Part shown: positions 1 to 7,465 of the stretch, piece by piece
Numbering within the stretch: position 1 is the stretch's first letter
Layout: each line of letters opens with the position of its first letter
Source of the DNA: Alkalibacterium sp. MB6
Lineage (GTDB): Bacteria; Bacillota; Bacilli; Lactobacillales; Carnobacteriaceae_A
Assembly (NCBI RefSeq): GCF_009935905.1
Contig: NZ_PREX01000024.1
Location: forward strand, 1-41,177
Length of the DNA stretch: 41,177 nt
Direction: 5' to 3'
Translations under genes and position numbers: made by a program
Notes under the pieces: generated by a model
What the model saw: the letters and a program-made list of their open reading frames with translations, nothing else
The model's database searches: none
What the model was told of the DNA's origin: nothing

Positions 1-174
1 TCAAATTAAACGAGGTTATAGGATAAAAGTGCATATTCTTATCTAGCAGAAACTGCTACATATAGTTTAGCAGTCACAATACTGATTAAATTACCAAGGT
101 GAGGCTCTTATTATCAATATAGGATATATATTGCCTCTTCTTCTTACAGATAATTTTTCAATAGAATTATGAAC

Positions 175-202
175 TGTTAATATTAGTTTTTACTTGTATA
201 AT
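175..202 (+). promoter_or_regulatory. Candidate sigma-A promoter for the unknown membrane-anchored gene
   Basis: A perfect -10 TATAAT (197-202) is preceded, across a 16-base spacer, by TGTTAA (175-180), a moderate -35. The coding start is at 266, preceded by a GAGGAG ribosome binding site near 253. The region from 1 to 174 shows no gene. It holds three short alternating inverted repeats (TAGCAG 44-49, CTGCTA 53-58, TAGCAG 68-73) that could form two alternative small hairpins. Confidence 0.4.
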
Positions 203-265
203 TAAAGCGATGTGTAAGCATTTTAATTTTTTTTTCTATGAAATAATATAAGAGGAGTTTTAATA

Positions 266-1525
266 ATGTATCCAATTTTAATTACATTTATTATTTTTCT
301 AATTGTTCTAGTTGGAGGCTATATGGTTGTACAAAGATCAAAAAATAAATCAGTTAATGAACACACGCCAAAACAAGAGACTAATAACGTATTGGCTATT
401 TCGAATAATTCCACCAATGAGTTACAAGTTCAATTTAATATGTTGTCGGAGATTCGAGAAATTGATGAATCAAGACTTGTAGAGATTAAAGACAGTAAAC
501 TGCTTGGACATGTAAATAATCTCTTGCCGGAAGCTTTTAAGACTGCAACTACTGTAGGCAATGCTGTTCAAGGTAGTACTAAAACTCTGTATGAAGCGAT
601 TCTTCCAGCTGGAAAACAGCTTGCAAAGTCTAAAAACACTGAAGGCGCCTTTAGAGGATTTACAATGGGAAAGAAAGGAATAGACGGATCAGCTGAATTC
701 TTACCTGTAAATAATGTATCTAACGTTGCTGCAAATGTAGCTTCATCAGCAATGAGTGTAGGCTCAATGGTAGTCGGTCAATATTATATGCACCAAATCA
801 ACACTGAACTAGAATCAATTAGTTCAGATATTTCTCAGATAATGGATTTTCAAAATAATGAATATAAGAGTAAAGTTTTTGCGTTAGTTACTAAAGTAAA
901 AAAAATGTCCTCATTTCAAACAGAAATACTTGAAAATGAAGAGTTGAGAAAATCAGAAATATCAAGCCTTAATCGACTTGAACAACAATGTATAGAATTA
1001 TTAGGCCAGGCAAATTTAACGATTGCAGACTACTCAAAAAAAATGGATATGGGTATTAAAGAATATGAAGAACAATTGGTTGGTGTTCAATACTGGGTTG
1101 TTTATCAAGAGACTCTATTGGAAGTATTATATCTTATTGCAAATTTAAAGTATGCACTTTACCTAGGTACTGTATCCAGAGATCAATGTAACTCCTTATT
1201 ATCAACTTATAGAAAACAAGTGAAAGATGTGAAAATTGGATTACAGAACTGGCATTTAGAACAAATGGAAAAGTATGGTATCAATCTTGAAGAAGGTTAT
1301 AGAGAACGTTATGGAGTTGATGGTATTCTTCATAAAGTACCGGGAATGATAAGGAAAGAGTTAAATTATCGTCCAGTATCTAAAGATGTTGTAGGTATTA
1401 TTACTAAGCACCTTACTGCCAGAGATAAACATCGTCAAGTGTCTACAAGAGAGGTCTTTGATGAGAATGTTAAATTAATAGGAAAAGAAGGGAAAGTATA
1501 TTATTTACCTGCGGATAGCATGTAA
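266..1525 (+). CDS. Membrane-anchored protein of unknown function in accessory block
   Basis: I do not recognise the family. The 419-residue product opens with one hydrophobic segment (about residues 3-23) followed at once by a basic stretch (QRSKNK), as expected for an N-terminal membrane anchor with the bulk of the protein in the cytoplasm. Residues about 100-180 carry a Gly/Ala/Ser-rich, mildly hydrophobic region (GFTMGKKGIDGS, then an ANVASSAMSVGSMVVGQ run). Residues about 180-290 are rich in Glu, Gln, Lys and Leu and look coiled-coil-like. The C-terminal third is basic and mixed. The start is supported by GAGGAG about 8 bases upstream of ATG. Base composition is AT-rich like the reverse transcriptase gene that follows in the same orientation after 253 bases, and unlike the housekeeping genes beyond 6 kb. 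A role as partner of the reverse transcriptase is possible but rests only on proximity. Confidence 0.8.
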   Translation: MYPILITFIIFLIVLVGGYMVVQRSKNKSVNEHTPKQETNNVLAISNNSTNELQVQFNMLSEIREIDESRLVEIKDSKLLGHVNNLLPEAFKTATTVGNAVQGSTKTLYEAILPAGKQLAKSKNTEGAFRGFTMGKKGIDGSAEFLPVNNVSNVAANVASSAMSVGSMVVGQYYMHQINTELESISSDISQIMDFQNNEYKSKVFALVTKVKKMSSFQTEILENEELRKSEISSLNRLEQQCIELLGQANLTIADYSKKMDMGIKEYEEQLVGVQYWVVYQETLLEVLYLIANLKYALYLGTVSRDQCNSLLSTYRKQVKDVKIGLQNWHLEQMEKYGINLEEGYRERYGVDGILHKVPGMIRKELNYRPVSKDVVGIITKHLTARDKHRQVSTREVFDENVKLIGKEGKVYYLPADSM

Positions 1526-1552
1526 TCACTCAGCTAAATTGTTTTGAATCTC

Positions 1553-1581
1553 TATACAATATTAGATGGCATATTTATAAT
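1553..1581 (+). promoter_or_regulatory. Candidate promoter of the reverse transcriptase leader
   Basis: TATACA (1553-1558), a 17-base spacer and a perfect TATAAT (1576-1581) lie just after the upstream gene. If used, transcription starts near 1588 and leaves about 190 untranslated bases before the reverse transcriptase ATG at 1779. That leader contains the stem-loop at 1681-1711. Confidence 0.35.
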
Positions 1582-1675
1582 ATCTTTCAGGAAAAATTAA
1601 AAAAATGTAAAAATTAATATACAATATTTTAAGTAAGAGAAGAATGAACAATCAATAATACTATTAGGTCGTAGA

Positions 1676-1715
1676 CTTTCTAGGTACTTGAATAGTTTGA
1701 TAGCGTACCTATAAG
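1676..1715 (+). ncRNA. Candidate structured RNA upstream of the reverse transcriptase
   Basis: TAGGTAC (1681-1687) and GTACCTA (1705-1711) form a perfect 7-bp stem with a 17-base loop. CTT (1676-1678) and AAG (1713-1715) extend it by three pairs across a small internal loop. There is no T-run after it, so it is not an ordinary terminator. Several defence-associated reverse transcriptases need a non-coding RNA encoded beside the gene, which makes this leader a candidate. The RNA boundaries are unknown and the assignment is inference. Confidence 0.35.
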
Positions 1716-1778
1716 CAAGCCAAGGCAGTAGTTATGGAGTAATACTAGTTTAAGATTTTAAAAGATGGAGGGAAACCA

Positions 1779-3752
1779 ATGGAGACATTAGAGGAATTTT
1801 ATACCCAAATTTTAGATCTAGATTTTTTGATTGAGTATGGATATTATGATAGAAATGTAAAAAGCGAAATGAATGGAAAAAATAATGATACTGATAGAAC
1901 ATTAGAAGAAGAGGCTGAAGTAGATCAGTTTTACTCAGTGGGTGATAACTTCTTCCCCGAATATTTTAGTACTAAAGGCTTATTATTATTTCTGCAGAAT
2001 GAAAATTTAGGTGCTACTATTGATGACAATCGTAATATAAATTATGATTCAGACAATATCTTAGGTGGTCGAAATCATACTCCTACAGATCCGATAATTT
2101 TTACTATACCGAAAAGTAATGACCTAACAATTAGAAGAACATACAAAATTCCAAATATATATAGCTATGTTAGATTGGCACTGTATATTAGTTTAAACAG
2201 TGATTATTTTATAGATTTGTTTATGAATAATAAACAGTCGACCTCAAAGTATTTCAATCATTTTCAAATTGGTGATTTTAAGACAACGGATAAGTTATCG
2301 ACAAAGCTTTTATCTTATGGTAATAATATTCTGAATCTAGACTTAAGCAATTTTTATCCAACACTTTATACACATAGTCTTGCATGGGTTGATTTAGGGA
2401 AGCAAATTGCAAAGAATAATCGTCACGATGGGATAGGAAACAATTTAGATAAACTTGTGCAGGCGGAGCAATACGGAGAGACCCACGGAGTTCCTACAGG
2501 TAATTTTCTAACTCGAATTATTGCGGAGTATTTTCTATGTAAGATTGATAATGAATTAGAAGATTTAGGATATATTTATACTAGATATGTAGATGACTTA
2601 AAGTTTTCATATAATGAAGAGGAAATGAAGGATGACTTTTTATCACAAGTACATATTAAGAGCAATGAGTATAATATTACATTAAATGAACAAAAGACTT
2701 TTGTTGAAACACACCCTATAAAAAATGAATTAAATAAAGCTCAAATTTTTTCTTTTTTTGATAATTTTAGCTCGAATAACTATTTAAAATGGATAGATAA
2801 ATTATACGATTATATCAATCTGTGCATAGACGAAGAGTCAAAAGGAAATAAAGGCTCTATCAAAGTTTTGTATACGGGAAGCTTATTCCATTTAGAAGAT
2901 AACTCCAACATTAATCAAATATTTACGTATAAAAACCCTTTAAATAGTTATAACTTGTTTAAACACTTTTTGGATACATCTTTGAAAGATTCAAAATTAA
3001 CTAATCGCTTTTTAAATTTTACTAAGAAATTAATCTCTAAAGGGGTAAGTCAAGATGAGATAAATCAATTAGTAAGTGAGTATTTTGAAGAAAATTCTAA
3101 AAAAATAAAAAGAAAAGTTAGCATGTGTATTGAAAATAAGTATAATCAAGAAGTATATCAGTTATTATTATATTACTTATATTTTAAAGTATATGAGACA
3201 GTTGATCAGACTCAACTAACTGAGCTTATTGGCGAAGACCATCCTGTTGATGAAGAAGGATTAGGGTTCTTAATAAAAATAATTGACTTTAGTAATGATG
3301 ACTTTAGCATCGTTTTAGCCATAACAATATATTTACAAATCGTCATTAATGAATTTTTTGTAGAACAAGATTATGCGAATTATGATTCTTATATAAACAA
3401 ACTATTCAAGAAATTGAATGAAGTTTTATCAGAAAGTTATCAATCGTATTTATCTGAACAAGACAGAGTTCTTAATCCATATGACGTTCATGACAAATCA
3501 CGTATGGCTGAAAAACTATGGTTTGTAAGATATCATATATATTATCTTACAAATAAATATGATTCTTTTAAAGTATCACTTAATGATTATTACAGAGAAT
3601 CTGAAACACCACGAAATCGAAGTGGCTTATATAAAAGTCAGTTAAACTGGGATTTTATAAAAACGAATATGTCTATTGATAAGTTTTATGAGAGAATGTT
3701 GAATCAAAATGTCCCTTTATTCTATTTTGATTTTGAAAATTATACTGTTTAA
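1779..3752 (+). CDS. Reverse transcriptase, probable antiphage (DRT/Abi-like)
   Basis: The 657-residue protein carries an RNA-directed DNA polymerase domain at about 100-310. Motif A is LDLSNFYPTLY with Asp188, motif B is HGVPTGNFLTRIIAEY (236-251), and motif C is RYVDDLKFS with the catalytic pair Asp272-Asp273; a motif-D-like NITLNEQKTF follows near 299-308. Residues about 320-657 form a long helical, Leu/Tyr/Asn-rich C-terminal region with no recognised nuclease. There is no group II intron maturase or HNH domain, and no obvious retron NAxxH or VTG motif. This architecture, a polymerase core plus a large helical tail with no mobility module, matches the UG/Abi class of defence reverse transcriptases (AbiA/AbiK and DRT groups); I cannot assign the subclass. 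The start is supported by GGAGGG (1767-1772). The gene is markedly AT-rich, consistent with horizontal transfer. Confidence 0.85.
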   Translation: METLEEFYTQILDLDFLIEYGYYDRNVKSEMNGKNNDTDRTLEEEAEVDQFYSVGDNFFPEYFSTKGLLLFLQNENLGATIDDNRNINYDSDNILGGRNHTPTDPIIFTIPKSNDLTIRRTYKIPNIYSYVRLALYISLNSDYFIDLFMNNKQSTSKYFNHFQIGDFKTTDKLSTKLLSYGNNILNLDLSNFYPTLYTHSLAWVDLGKQIAKNNRHDGIGNNLDKLVQAEQYGETHGVPTGNFLTRIIAEYFLCKIDNELEDLGYIYTRYVDDLKFSYNEEEMKDDFLSQVHIKSNEYNITLNEQKTFVETHPIKNELNKAQIFSFFDNFSSNNYLKWIDKLYDYINLCIDEESKGNKGSIKVLYTGSLFHLEDNSNINQIFTYKNPLNSYNLFKHFLDTSLKDSKLTNRFLNFTKKLISKGVSQDEINQLVSEYFEENSKKIKRKVSMCIENKYNQEVYQLLLYYLYFKVYETVDQTQLTELIGEDHPVDEEGLGFLIKIIDFSNDDFSIVLAITIYLQIVINEFFVEQDYANYDSYINKLFKKLNEVLSESYQSYLSEQDRVLNPYDVHDKSRMAEKLWFVRYHIYYLTNKYDSFKVSLNDYYRESETPRNRSGLYKSQLNWDFIKTNMSIDKFYERMLNQNVPLFYFDFENYTV

Positions 3753-3828
3753 ATACTACAATATTAGTTTACTTTGAAAAGTACTATTCTCATAAAACAT
3801 AGGCGTATGCGTGAAAATTTAGTCTAAA

Positions 3829-3894
3829 CCATTACCAAACCCATTACCATATAAATATAAACGTTGACGTGAGGGGGTTAAGATGAGCCCCCTC
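3829..3894. repeat. Short direct repeat and GC-rich hairpin downstream of the reverse transcriptase
   Basis: CCATTACCA occurs twice, at 3829-3837 and 3841-3849. It is followed by a perfect 7-bp hairpin, GAGGGGG (3871-3877) with CCCCCTC (3888-3894), around a 10-base loop. No T-run follows on either strand, so terminator activity is uncertain. It lies where composition changes from the AT-rich block to the thiW gene and could mark a boundary. Confidence 0.4.
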
Positions 3895-3949
3895 AAAGAG
3901 TCATAAACTATCGAGTTGAAAACTAACAAGCAAATGAGGAAATACAGTA

Positions 3950-4453
3950 ATGAAAACAAAAGCTTTAGTCTTTACAGCATTTTGCGTTGCTATCGGGTAT
4001 ATAGGTGGCAGCTTGATTATTATCCCCTTAGGATTCGTCCGCGCAGCACCTTTTCAACACTTCATGAATGTATTGGTCAGTTTTATCCTCGGTCCATGGT
4101 ATAGTCTGGCTCAAGCGTTTGGCGTATCCTTGTTAAGAAATTTGACTGGGACGGGGTCGTTATTGGCCTTTCCTGGTAGTATGATAGGCGCTTTTCTATC
4201 CGGCTACTTGTATTTGAAAACGAAGAAGTTTTATATGTTAGCCGTCGGAGAAATAATTGGTACAGGGGTATTAGGGGCACTGGCTAGTTATCCTATTGCC
4301 CGGGTGTTTCTCAGTCAAGAAGCGGCAATAGTTGCATTTATGCCTGTTTTTTCTATAAGCGCATTAATCGGGGCGGTCATTGGCATGGTATTGGTTTACC
4401 AAATCATTAAAAAGCCAGCCTTTAATCAAAAGTTAAAGCAGTTCCAAAAGTAG
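3950..4453 (+). CDS. thiW: ECF transporter S component, ThiW type (thiazole/thiamine precursor)
   Basis: A 167-residue integral membrane protein with about five or six hydrophobic segments. It matches the ThiW family by its characteristic stretches, as I know them: a FQHFMNVLVSFILGPWY segment (about residues 35-51), then SLLRNLTGTGSLLAFPGSMIG (about 60-80), and GEIIGTGVLGALASYPIA (about 101-118). ThiW is the substrate-binding subunit of an energy-coupling factor importer thought to take up the thiazole moiety of thiamine; it works with a shared EcfA/A'/T module encoded elsewhere. The start has GAGGA about nine bases upstream. No thiM, thiE or other thiamine gene adjoins it, and I see no TPP riboswitch motif in the 196 bases upstream. 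An overlapping 62-codon frame from 3916 is a shadow. Confidence 0.85.
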   Translation: MKTKALVFTAFCVAIGYIGGSLIIIPLGFVRAAPFQHFMNVLVSFILGPWYSLAQAFGVSLLRNLTGTGSLLAFPGSMIGAFLSGYLYLKTKKFYMLAVGEIIGTGVLGALASYPIARVFLSQEAAIVAFMPVFSISALIGAVIGMVLVYQIIKKPAFNQKLKQFQK

Positions 4454-4571
4454 GTACGCTTTATATTGAAGAAAGATTGTGAATAGGCGAGTGTGTTATT
4501 CTTCCTTTTGTTATGCAGTATCCTGTATAGTTACAGTATGTAAGGAGACTATGACAAAAGAGGTGGGCGCA

Positions 4572-5807
4572 GTGAAAAAGTGGTTAATTAGCCTAGGGCT
4601 AGTCAGTCTTTTAGTAGGTTGTGGAGAAACGACAAATGATGAAGCCGATAACGGTGAAACAAATGTCATTGACGCAGAATCACAAGCTGAAGATGAGCTG
4701 AATGACGAAACGGAAACGGATACCGAAACACCCGAGGATGTAAATGAGAACGAGGATAATACTGATATAATCGGTGACGACGATGCGACAAATGATACCG
4801 GTTTAGGTAGCGAAAATAATGAAGGCGCTATTGTATTTGTCCCTCAATATGCTGAGACAGAAGCGGGACTATCACCAGAGAATGATGAAGTATTGGCTTT
4901 ATTGAGTGAAATGGTTAGTAGTGCAGAAGTAGACGATTTGGGTTTTGAAAATGATGTCACCATACAGTTCACGGGTCTATACTTGCATAATGATGAAGAA
5001 CAGACCCTGCAGCCTATCTTTATCATCACGAACCGCACGGATCAAACCTTTACGCATATTGACATGGCGATCACTTTTGGCCCGTCTGAAGGTGAGTTGA
5101 TATTTGACGAGACCTATTTCACATTGGCAGCAGATGAATTAGGGATGTTAGAGCCGAATACAGCTATGCCTGTTTACGTGAATACAGATTATTCAAATCT
5201 AGCAGCTATCGATGAGTTGTCTAATACCCGTGAAGAAGTCATTAGTATTGACTCATTTGAATTTGAATCGGATGAAAGCAGTTCAGAAGGAAGCAGAGGC
5301 ACAAGTGAAAGGGTTCAGCCTCGAACAGCAGCTAATGAATCCTCTGAAGAGTTGACCTTCGTTTCAACACTTGACCAGTCAAATGAAGGAGAAGACAGTT
5401 ATAATAGTCTAATATTGAGCCAGTTGGAGGAATTAATTAGCCAATCTCCTGAAGTGGGAATCGAAGGGGATGTCGCGATTCACTGGACGGGTATTTATGA
5501 ATACAGTACGACAGAAAAAAATGGACAAGCTATTTTTGTCATCGTTAACCGATCGGGTATGGAGTACTCTAACATTGAATTGGGTATTACCTTTACTGAT
5601 ATGAATCAGAATGTGATATTGGAGGAGGAACGCTTCTTTTTAGATGAAGAATCCTTTGGTGTTTTGGAAGATCAAACCATCATGCCTCTGTATTTGGAAG
5701 TCCCTCAAGATAAAGAACACTTTATTCAAGGGGTTTTAGATGTAAATAATGCACAGTATCAATTCAATTACTTCCAGGCCGAAGATACTAACTCGTCTGA
5801 TCATTAG
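4572..5807 (+). CDS. Lipoprotein with two tandem copies of one extracellular domain
   Basis: I choose GTG at 4572 because it places a lipoprotein signal at the N terminus (MKKWLISLGLVSLLVGC, Cys17 as lipidation site) with AGAGGTGG just upstream; the frame is open back to 4479 but that extension is not signal-like. After the Cys comes a highly acidic, Asn/Asp/Glu/Thr-rich linker of about 90 residues. Two homologous domains follow. Copy 1 (about 4942-5190) has DVTIQFTGLYLHNDEE, IFIITNRT, IDMAITFGP, YFTLAADELGMLEPNTAMPVYV. Copy 2 (about 5457-5705) has DVAIHWTGIYEYSTTE, IFVIVNRS, IELGITFTD, FFLDEESFGVLEDQTIMPLYL. Copies are separated by a Ser/Glu-rich linker. The alternating beta pattern suggests an Ig-like or SLAP-like fold. 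No enzyme motif is seen. Function unknown; surface exposed. Confidence 0.75.
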   Translation: MKKWLISLGLVSLLVGCGETTNDEADNGETNVIDAESQAEDELNDETETDTETPEDVNENEDNTDIIGDDDATNDTGLGSENNEGAIVFVPQYAETEAGLSPENDEVLALLSEMVSSAEVDDLGFENDVTIQFTGLYLHNDEEQTLQPIFIITNRTDQTFTHIDMAITFGPSEGELIFDETYFTLAADELGMLEPNTAMPVYVNTDYSNLAAIDELSNTREEVISIDSFEFESDESSSEGSRGTSERVQPRTAANESSEELTFVSTLDQSNEGEDSYNSLILSQLEELISQSPEVGIEGDVAIHWTGIYEYSTTEKNGQAIFVIVNRSGMEYSNIELGITFTDMNQNVILEEERFFLDEESFGVLEDQTIMPLYLEVPQDKEHFIQGVLDVNNAQYQFNYFQAEDTNSSDH

Positions 5808-5812
5808 TTAAA

Positions 5813-5844
5813 AGACAGCTTTCCGATAAGGGAGCTGTCTTTTT
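5813..5844 (+). terminator. Intrinsic terminator after the two-domain lipoprotein gene
   Basis: AGACAGCT (5813-5820) pairs with AGCTGTCT (5833-5840) and is followed by four T residues. Confidence 0.8.
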
Positions 5845-5864
5845 GAATTCATTTCTAAAAAAAA

Positions 5865-5884
5865 GTTCGGCAAATACGAACATT
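5865..5884 (+). promoter_or_regulatory. Candidate PurBox pair upstream of veg
   Basis: GTTCG (5865-5869) and CGAAC (5877-5881) form an inverted repeat. The right half, AAATACGAACATT (5872-5884), differs from the PurBox consensus AWWWCCGAACWWT at one position. A TATAAT at 5945-5950 would give a start near 5957, placing the box near -79, close to the activating position known for lactococcal PurR. The regulator gene purR is at 13963. Motif match only. Confidence 0.3.
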
Positions 5885-6017
5885 CGCCTAATAAAAGATG
5901 AGGGTAACATTATAGCGATTTATTAATATTCGCATAAAAACCGTTATAATAAGGAATAATAACACACAGGCGATTTTAATCTAAATGTTAAATAAGAACT
6001 TTAATCCTAATAATCCC

Positions 6018-6046
6018 TTTCAGCTTTCGTGTTTATGTGTTATAAT
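6018..6046 (+). promoter_or_regulatory. Extended -10 promoter of veg
   Basis: TGTTATAAT (6038-6046) gives a perfect -10 (6041-6046) with the TGn extension. The -35 position (TTTCAG, 6018-6023) is poor, which is usual for extended -10 promoters. The start codon of veg is 31 bases downstream of the -10 hexamer. Confidence 0.55.
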
Positions 6047-6076
6047 GTGGTTAATACTTTGTGAGGTGAGTCAAAT

Positions 6077-6334
6077 ATGCCAAATAGTTTAGCTAGCATC
6101 AAGAAGTCCTTGGACAGCCAGATCGGTAGAGAGCTTAAGTTAATCGTCCAGGCAGGAAGAAAAAAGACAACAGAACGCAAAGGTACGCTTACTGAAACAT
6201 ATCCGGCAGTTTTTGTCGTAGAGCTTGATAAGTCCGAGAATGCAGTGGACAGAGTATCTTTTAATTACACAGACGTGCTGACATCTTCAGTACAATTAGA
6301 ATTTACAGAAGAAGCATCTTTGGTTTTGAACTAA
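6077..6334 (+). CDS. veg: Veg protein
   Basis: An 85-residue protein matching the Veg family over its whole length: SLASIKKSLDSQIGRELKL, then GRKKTTERKGTL and YPAVFVVELD. Veg is a small, highly expressed cytoplasmic protein of Gram-positive bacteria; in Bacillus subtilis it affects biofilm matrix genes and spore outgrowth, by a mechanism not settled. The start has GAGGTGAG eight or so bases upstream. It stands as a single-gene unit with its own promoter and a strong terminator, and is followed by ispE, the same order as in Bacillus. Confidence 0.92.
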   Translation: MPNSLASIKKSLDSQIGRELKLIVQAGRKKTTERKGTLTETYPAVFVVELDKSENAVDRVSFNYTDVLTSSVQLEFTEEASLVLN

Positions 6335-6357
6335 TCTAATTAAATTAATTGTTTTTC

Positions 6358-6390
6358 AGTAGTATAATGTCGAATTATACTACTTTTTTT
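6358..6390 (+). terminator. Strong intrinsic terminator of veg
   Basis: A perfect 11-bp stem, AGTAGTATAAT (6358-6368) with ATTATACTACT (6374-6384), a five-base loop and six or more T residues. Confidence 0.9.
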
Positions 6391-6492
6391 ATGCTTAAAA
6401 AGGGAAATAGCGAGTCCTTTGTAGTTATCTTTTCCAAAAGTCGGTCATCTGTTTTAGAATAGAAGGTAAGGAACCGCTTAGGAGGGATCGAC

Positions 6493-7341
6493 ATGCAAAT
6501 AATGGAGAATGCACCCGCGAAAATAAATCTTTGCTTAAATGTATTAAGTAAAAGAGAAGATGGTTTTCACGAAATGGAGATGGTCATGACAACCATCGAC
6601 CTTTCTGATCGGTTGACATTTACCATCCAGGAGAACGATATTACAGTTGATTCAAATAGTTCATTCATGCCGTTAGATGAACGTAATATAGTAGTCAAAA
6701 CAGCCCAATTGTTGAAAGAAACGTATCACATTGATGCGGGCGTTCATATTTATATAGATAAAATCATACCGATTGCTGCTGGACTCGGTGGAGGGAGTAG
6801 TGATGCAGCCGCTACGTTGAGAGCCTTGAACCAATTATGGAAGCTCGATTTATCTCTGGAGCAATTGGCTGAATTAGGCGAGCGAATTGGATCAGATATT
6901 CCGTTTTGCGTTTACGGACAAACGGCGTATGTAACTGGACGGGGTGAAAAGGTGAAGCCTCTACCTTCTTTTCCATCTTGCTGGGTTATAGTAGTTAAGC
7001 CATTTAAGGGTATTTCTAGTTGGACGGTGTTTAAAGATTTGGATGTCGATTCCCTACCTAATTATTCCATTGACCAATTGGTTCATGGCATTGAACATGA
7101 GTCGTTTGACGAATGCATTCGTTATGTAGGAAATGCGCTAGAAGAGAAAGCAAGCCAGCAAAACCCTCGCATACTCACAGTGAAAGAAAAAATGTTGGAA
7201 TTTGGTGCAGAAGCAGCCTTGATGAGTGGAACGGGACCGACAGTATTTGGCTTAACTCAAAATTTGACCAAAGCCAAACGGATAGTAAATGGTTTGAAAG
7301 GCTTTTGCAAAGAAGTCTATCTTGTCAGACATTTAAATTGA
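6493..7341 (+). CDS. ispE: 4-diphosphocytidyl-2-C-methyl-D-erythritol kinase
   Basis: IspE phosphorylates the 2-hydroxyl of CDP-methylerythritol with ATP, the fourth step of the MEP route to isoprenoids. The 282-residue length is normal. The N terminus has APAKINLCLNVL with the conserved Lys10, and the GHMP-kinase ATP loop PIAAGLGGGSSDAA lies at 93-106. The C-terminal GHMP motif is MSGTGPTVFGL. The start has AGGAGGG six bases upstream. It keeps the veg-ispE order of Bacillus, but purR, which normally follows, is displaced by a zinc operon and pyc. The gene ends in its own terminator. If the MEP pathway is complete here, this organism differs from many lactic acid bacteria that use mevalonate. 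Confidence 0.95.
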   Translation: MQIMENAPAKINLCLNVLSKREDGFHEMEMVMTTIDLSDRLTFTIQENDITVDSNSSFMPLDERNIVVKTAQLLKETYHIDAGVHIYIDKIIPIAAGLGGGSSDAAATLRALNQLWKLDLSLEQLAELGERIGSDIPFCVYGQTAYVTGRGEKVKPLPSFPSCWVIVVKPFKGISSWTVFKDLDVDSLPNYSIDQLVHGIEHESFDECIRYVGNALEEKASQQNPRILTVKEKMLEFGAEAALMSGTGPTVFGLTQNLTKAKRIVNGLKGFCKEVYLVRHLN

Positions 7342-7389
7342 AATAAGCCGGCTCTTCAAATAAAGTGATGAGCCGTGCTTATTTTTTTC
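7342..7389 (+). terminator. Intrinsic terminator of ispE
   Basis: AATAAGC then CGGCTC on the 5' side pair with GAGCCG and GCTTATT on the 3' side, with one unpaired base in the stem, followed by a run of T residues. Confidence 0.85.
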
Positions 7390-7442
7390 TTGACAAGAGA
7401 AGTCGGAAAGTGATACTCTTTAAATCGTAATGATTACGATTT
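7390..7442 (+). promoter_or_regulatory. Zinc operon promoter with perfect Zur operator
   Basis: TTGACA (7390-7395), a 16-base spacer and GATACT (7412-7417) form the promoter. Immediately downstream is a perfect palindrome, AAATCGTAAT (7422-7431), one central G, and ATTACGATTT (7433-7442). This has the form of the Bacillus Zur box (TCGTAATNATTACGA core). It covers the expected transcription start, so zinc-loaded Zur would block initiation when zinc is ample. Confidence 0.9.
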
Positions 7443-7465
7443 GAAAATAATGGAGGATTACTTAT

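Noticed and set aside
1526-3752. Retron or group II intron as the source of the reverse transcriptase
   Set aside because: No maturase/HNH part or intron ends, and no obvious retron VTG or NAxxH motif or inverted a1/a2 repeats flanking the leader.
3916-4104. 62-codon frame overlapping the start of thiW
   Set aside because: Out of frame with the clear ThiW protein, no family match, and no good ribosome binding site.
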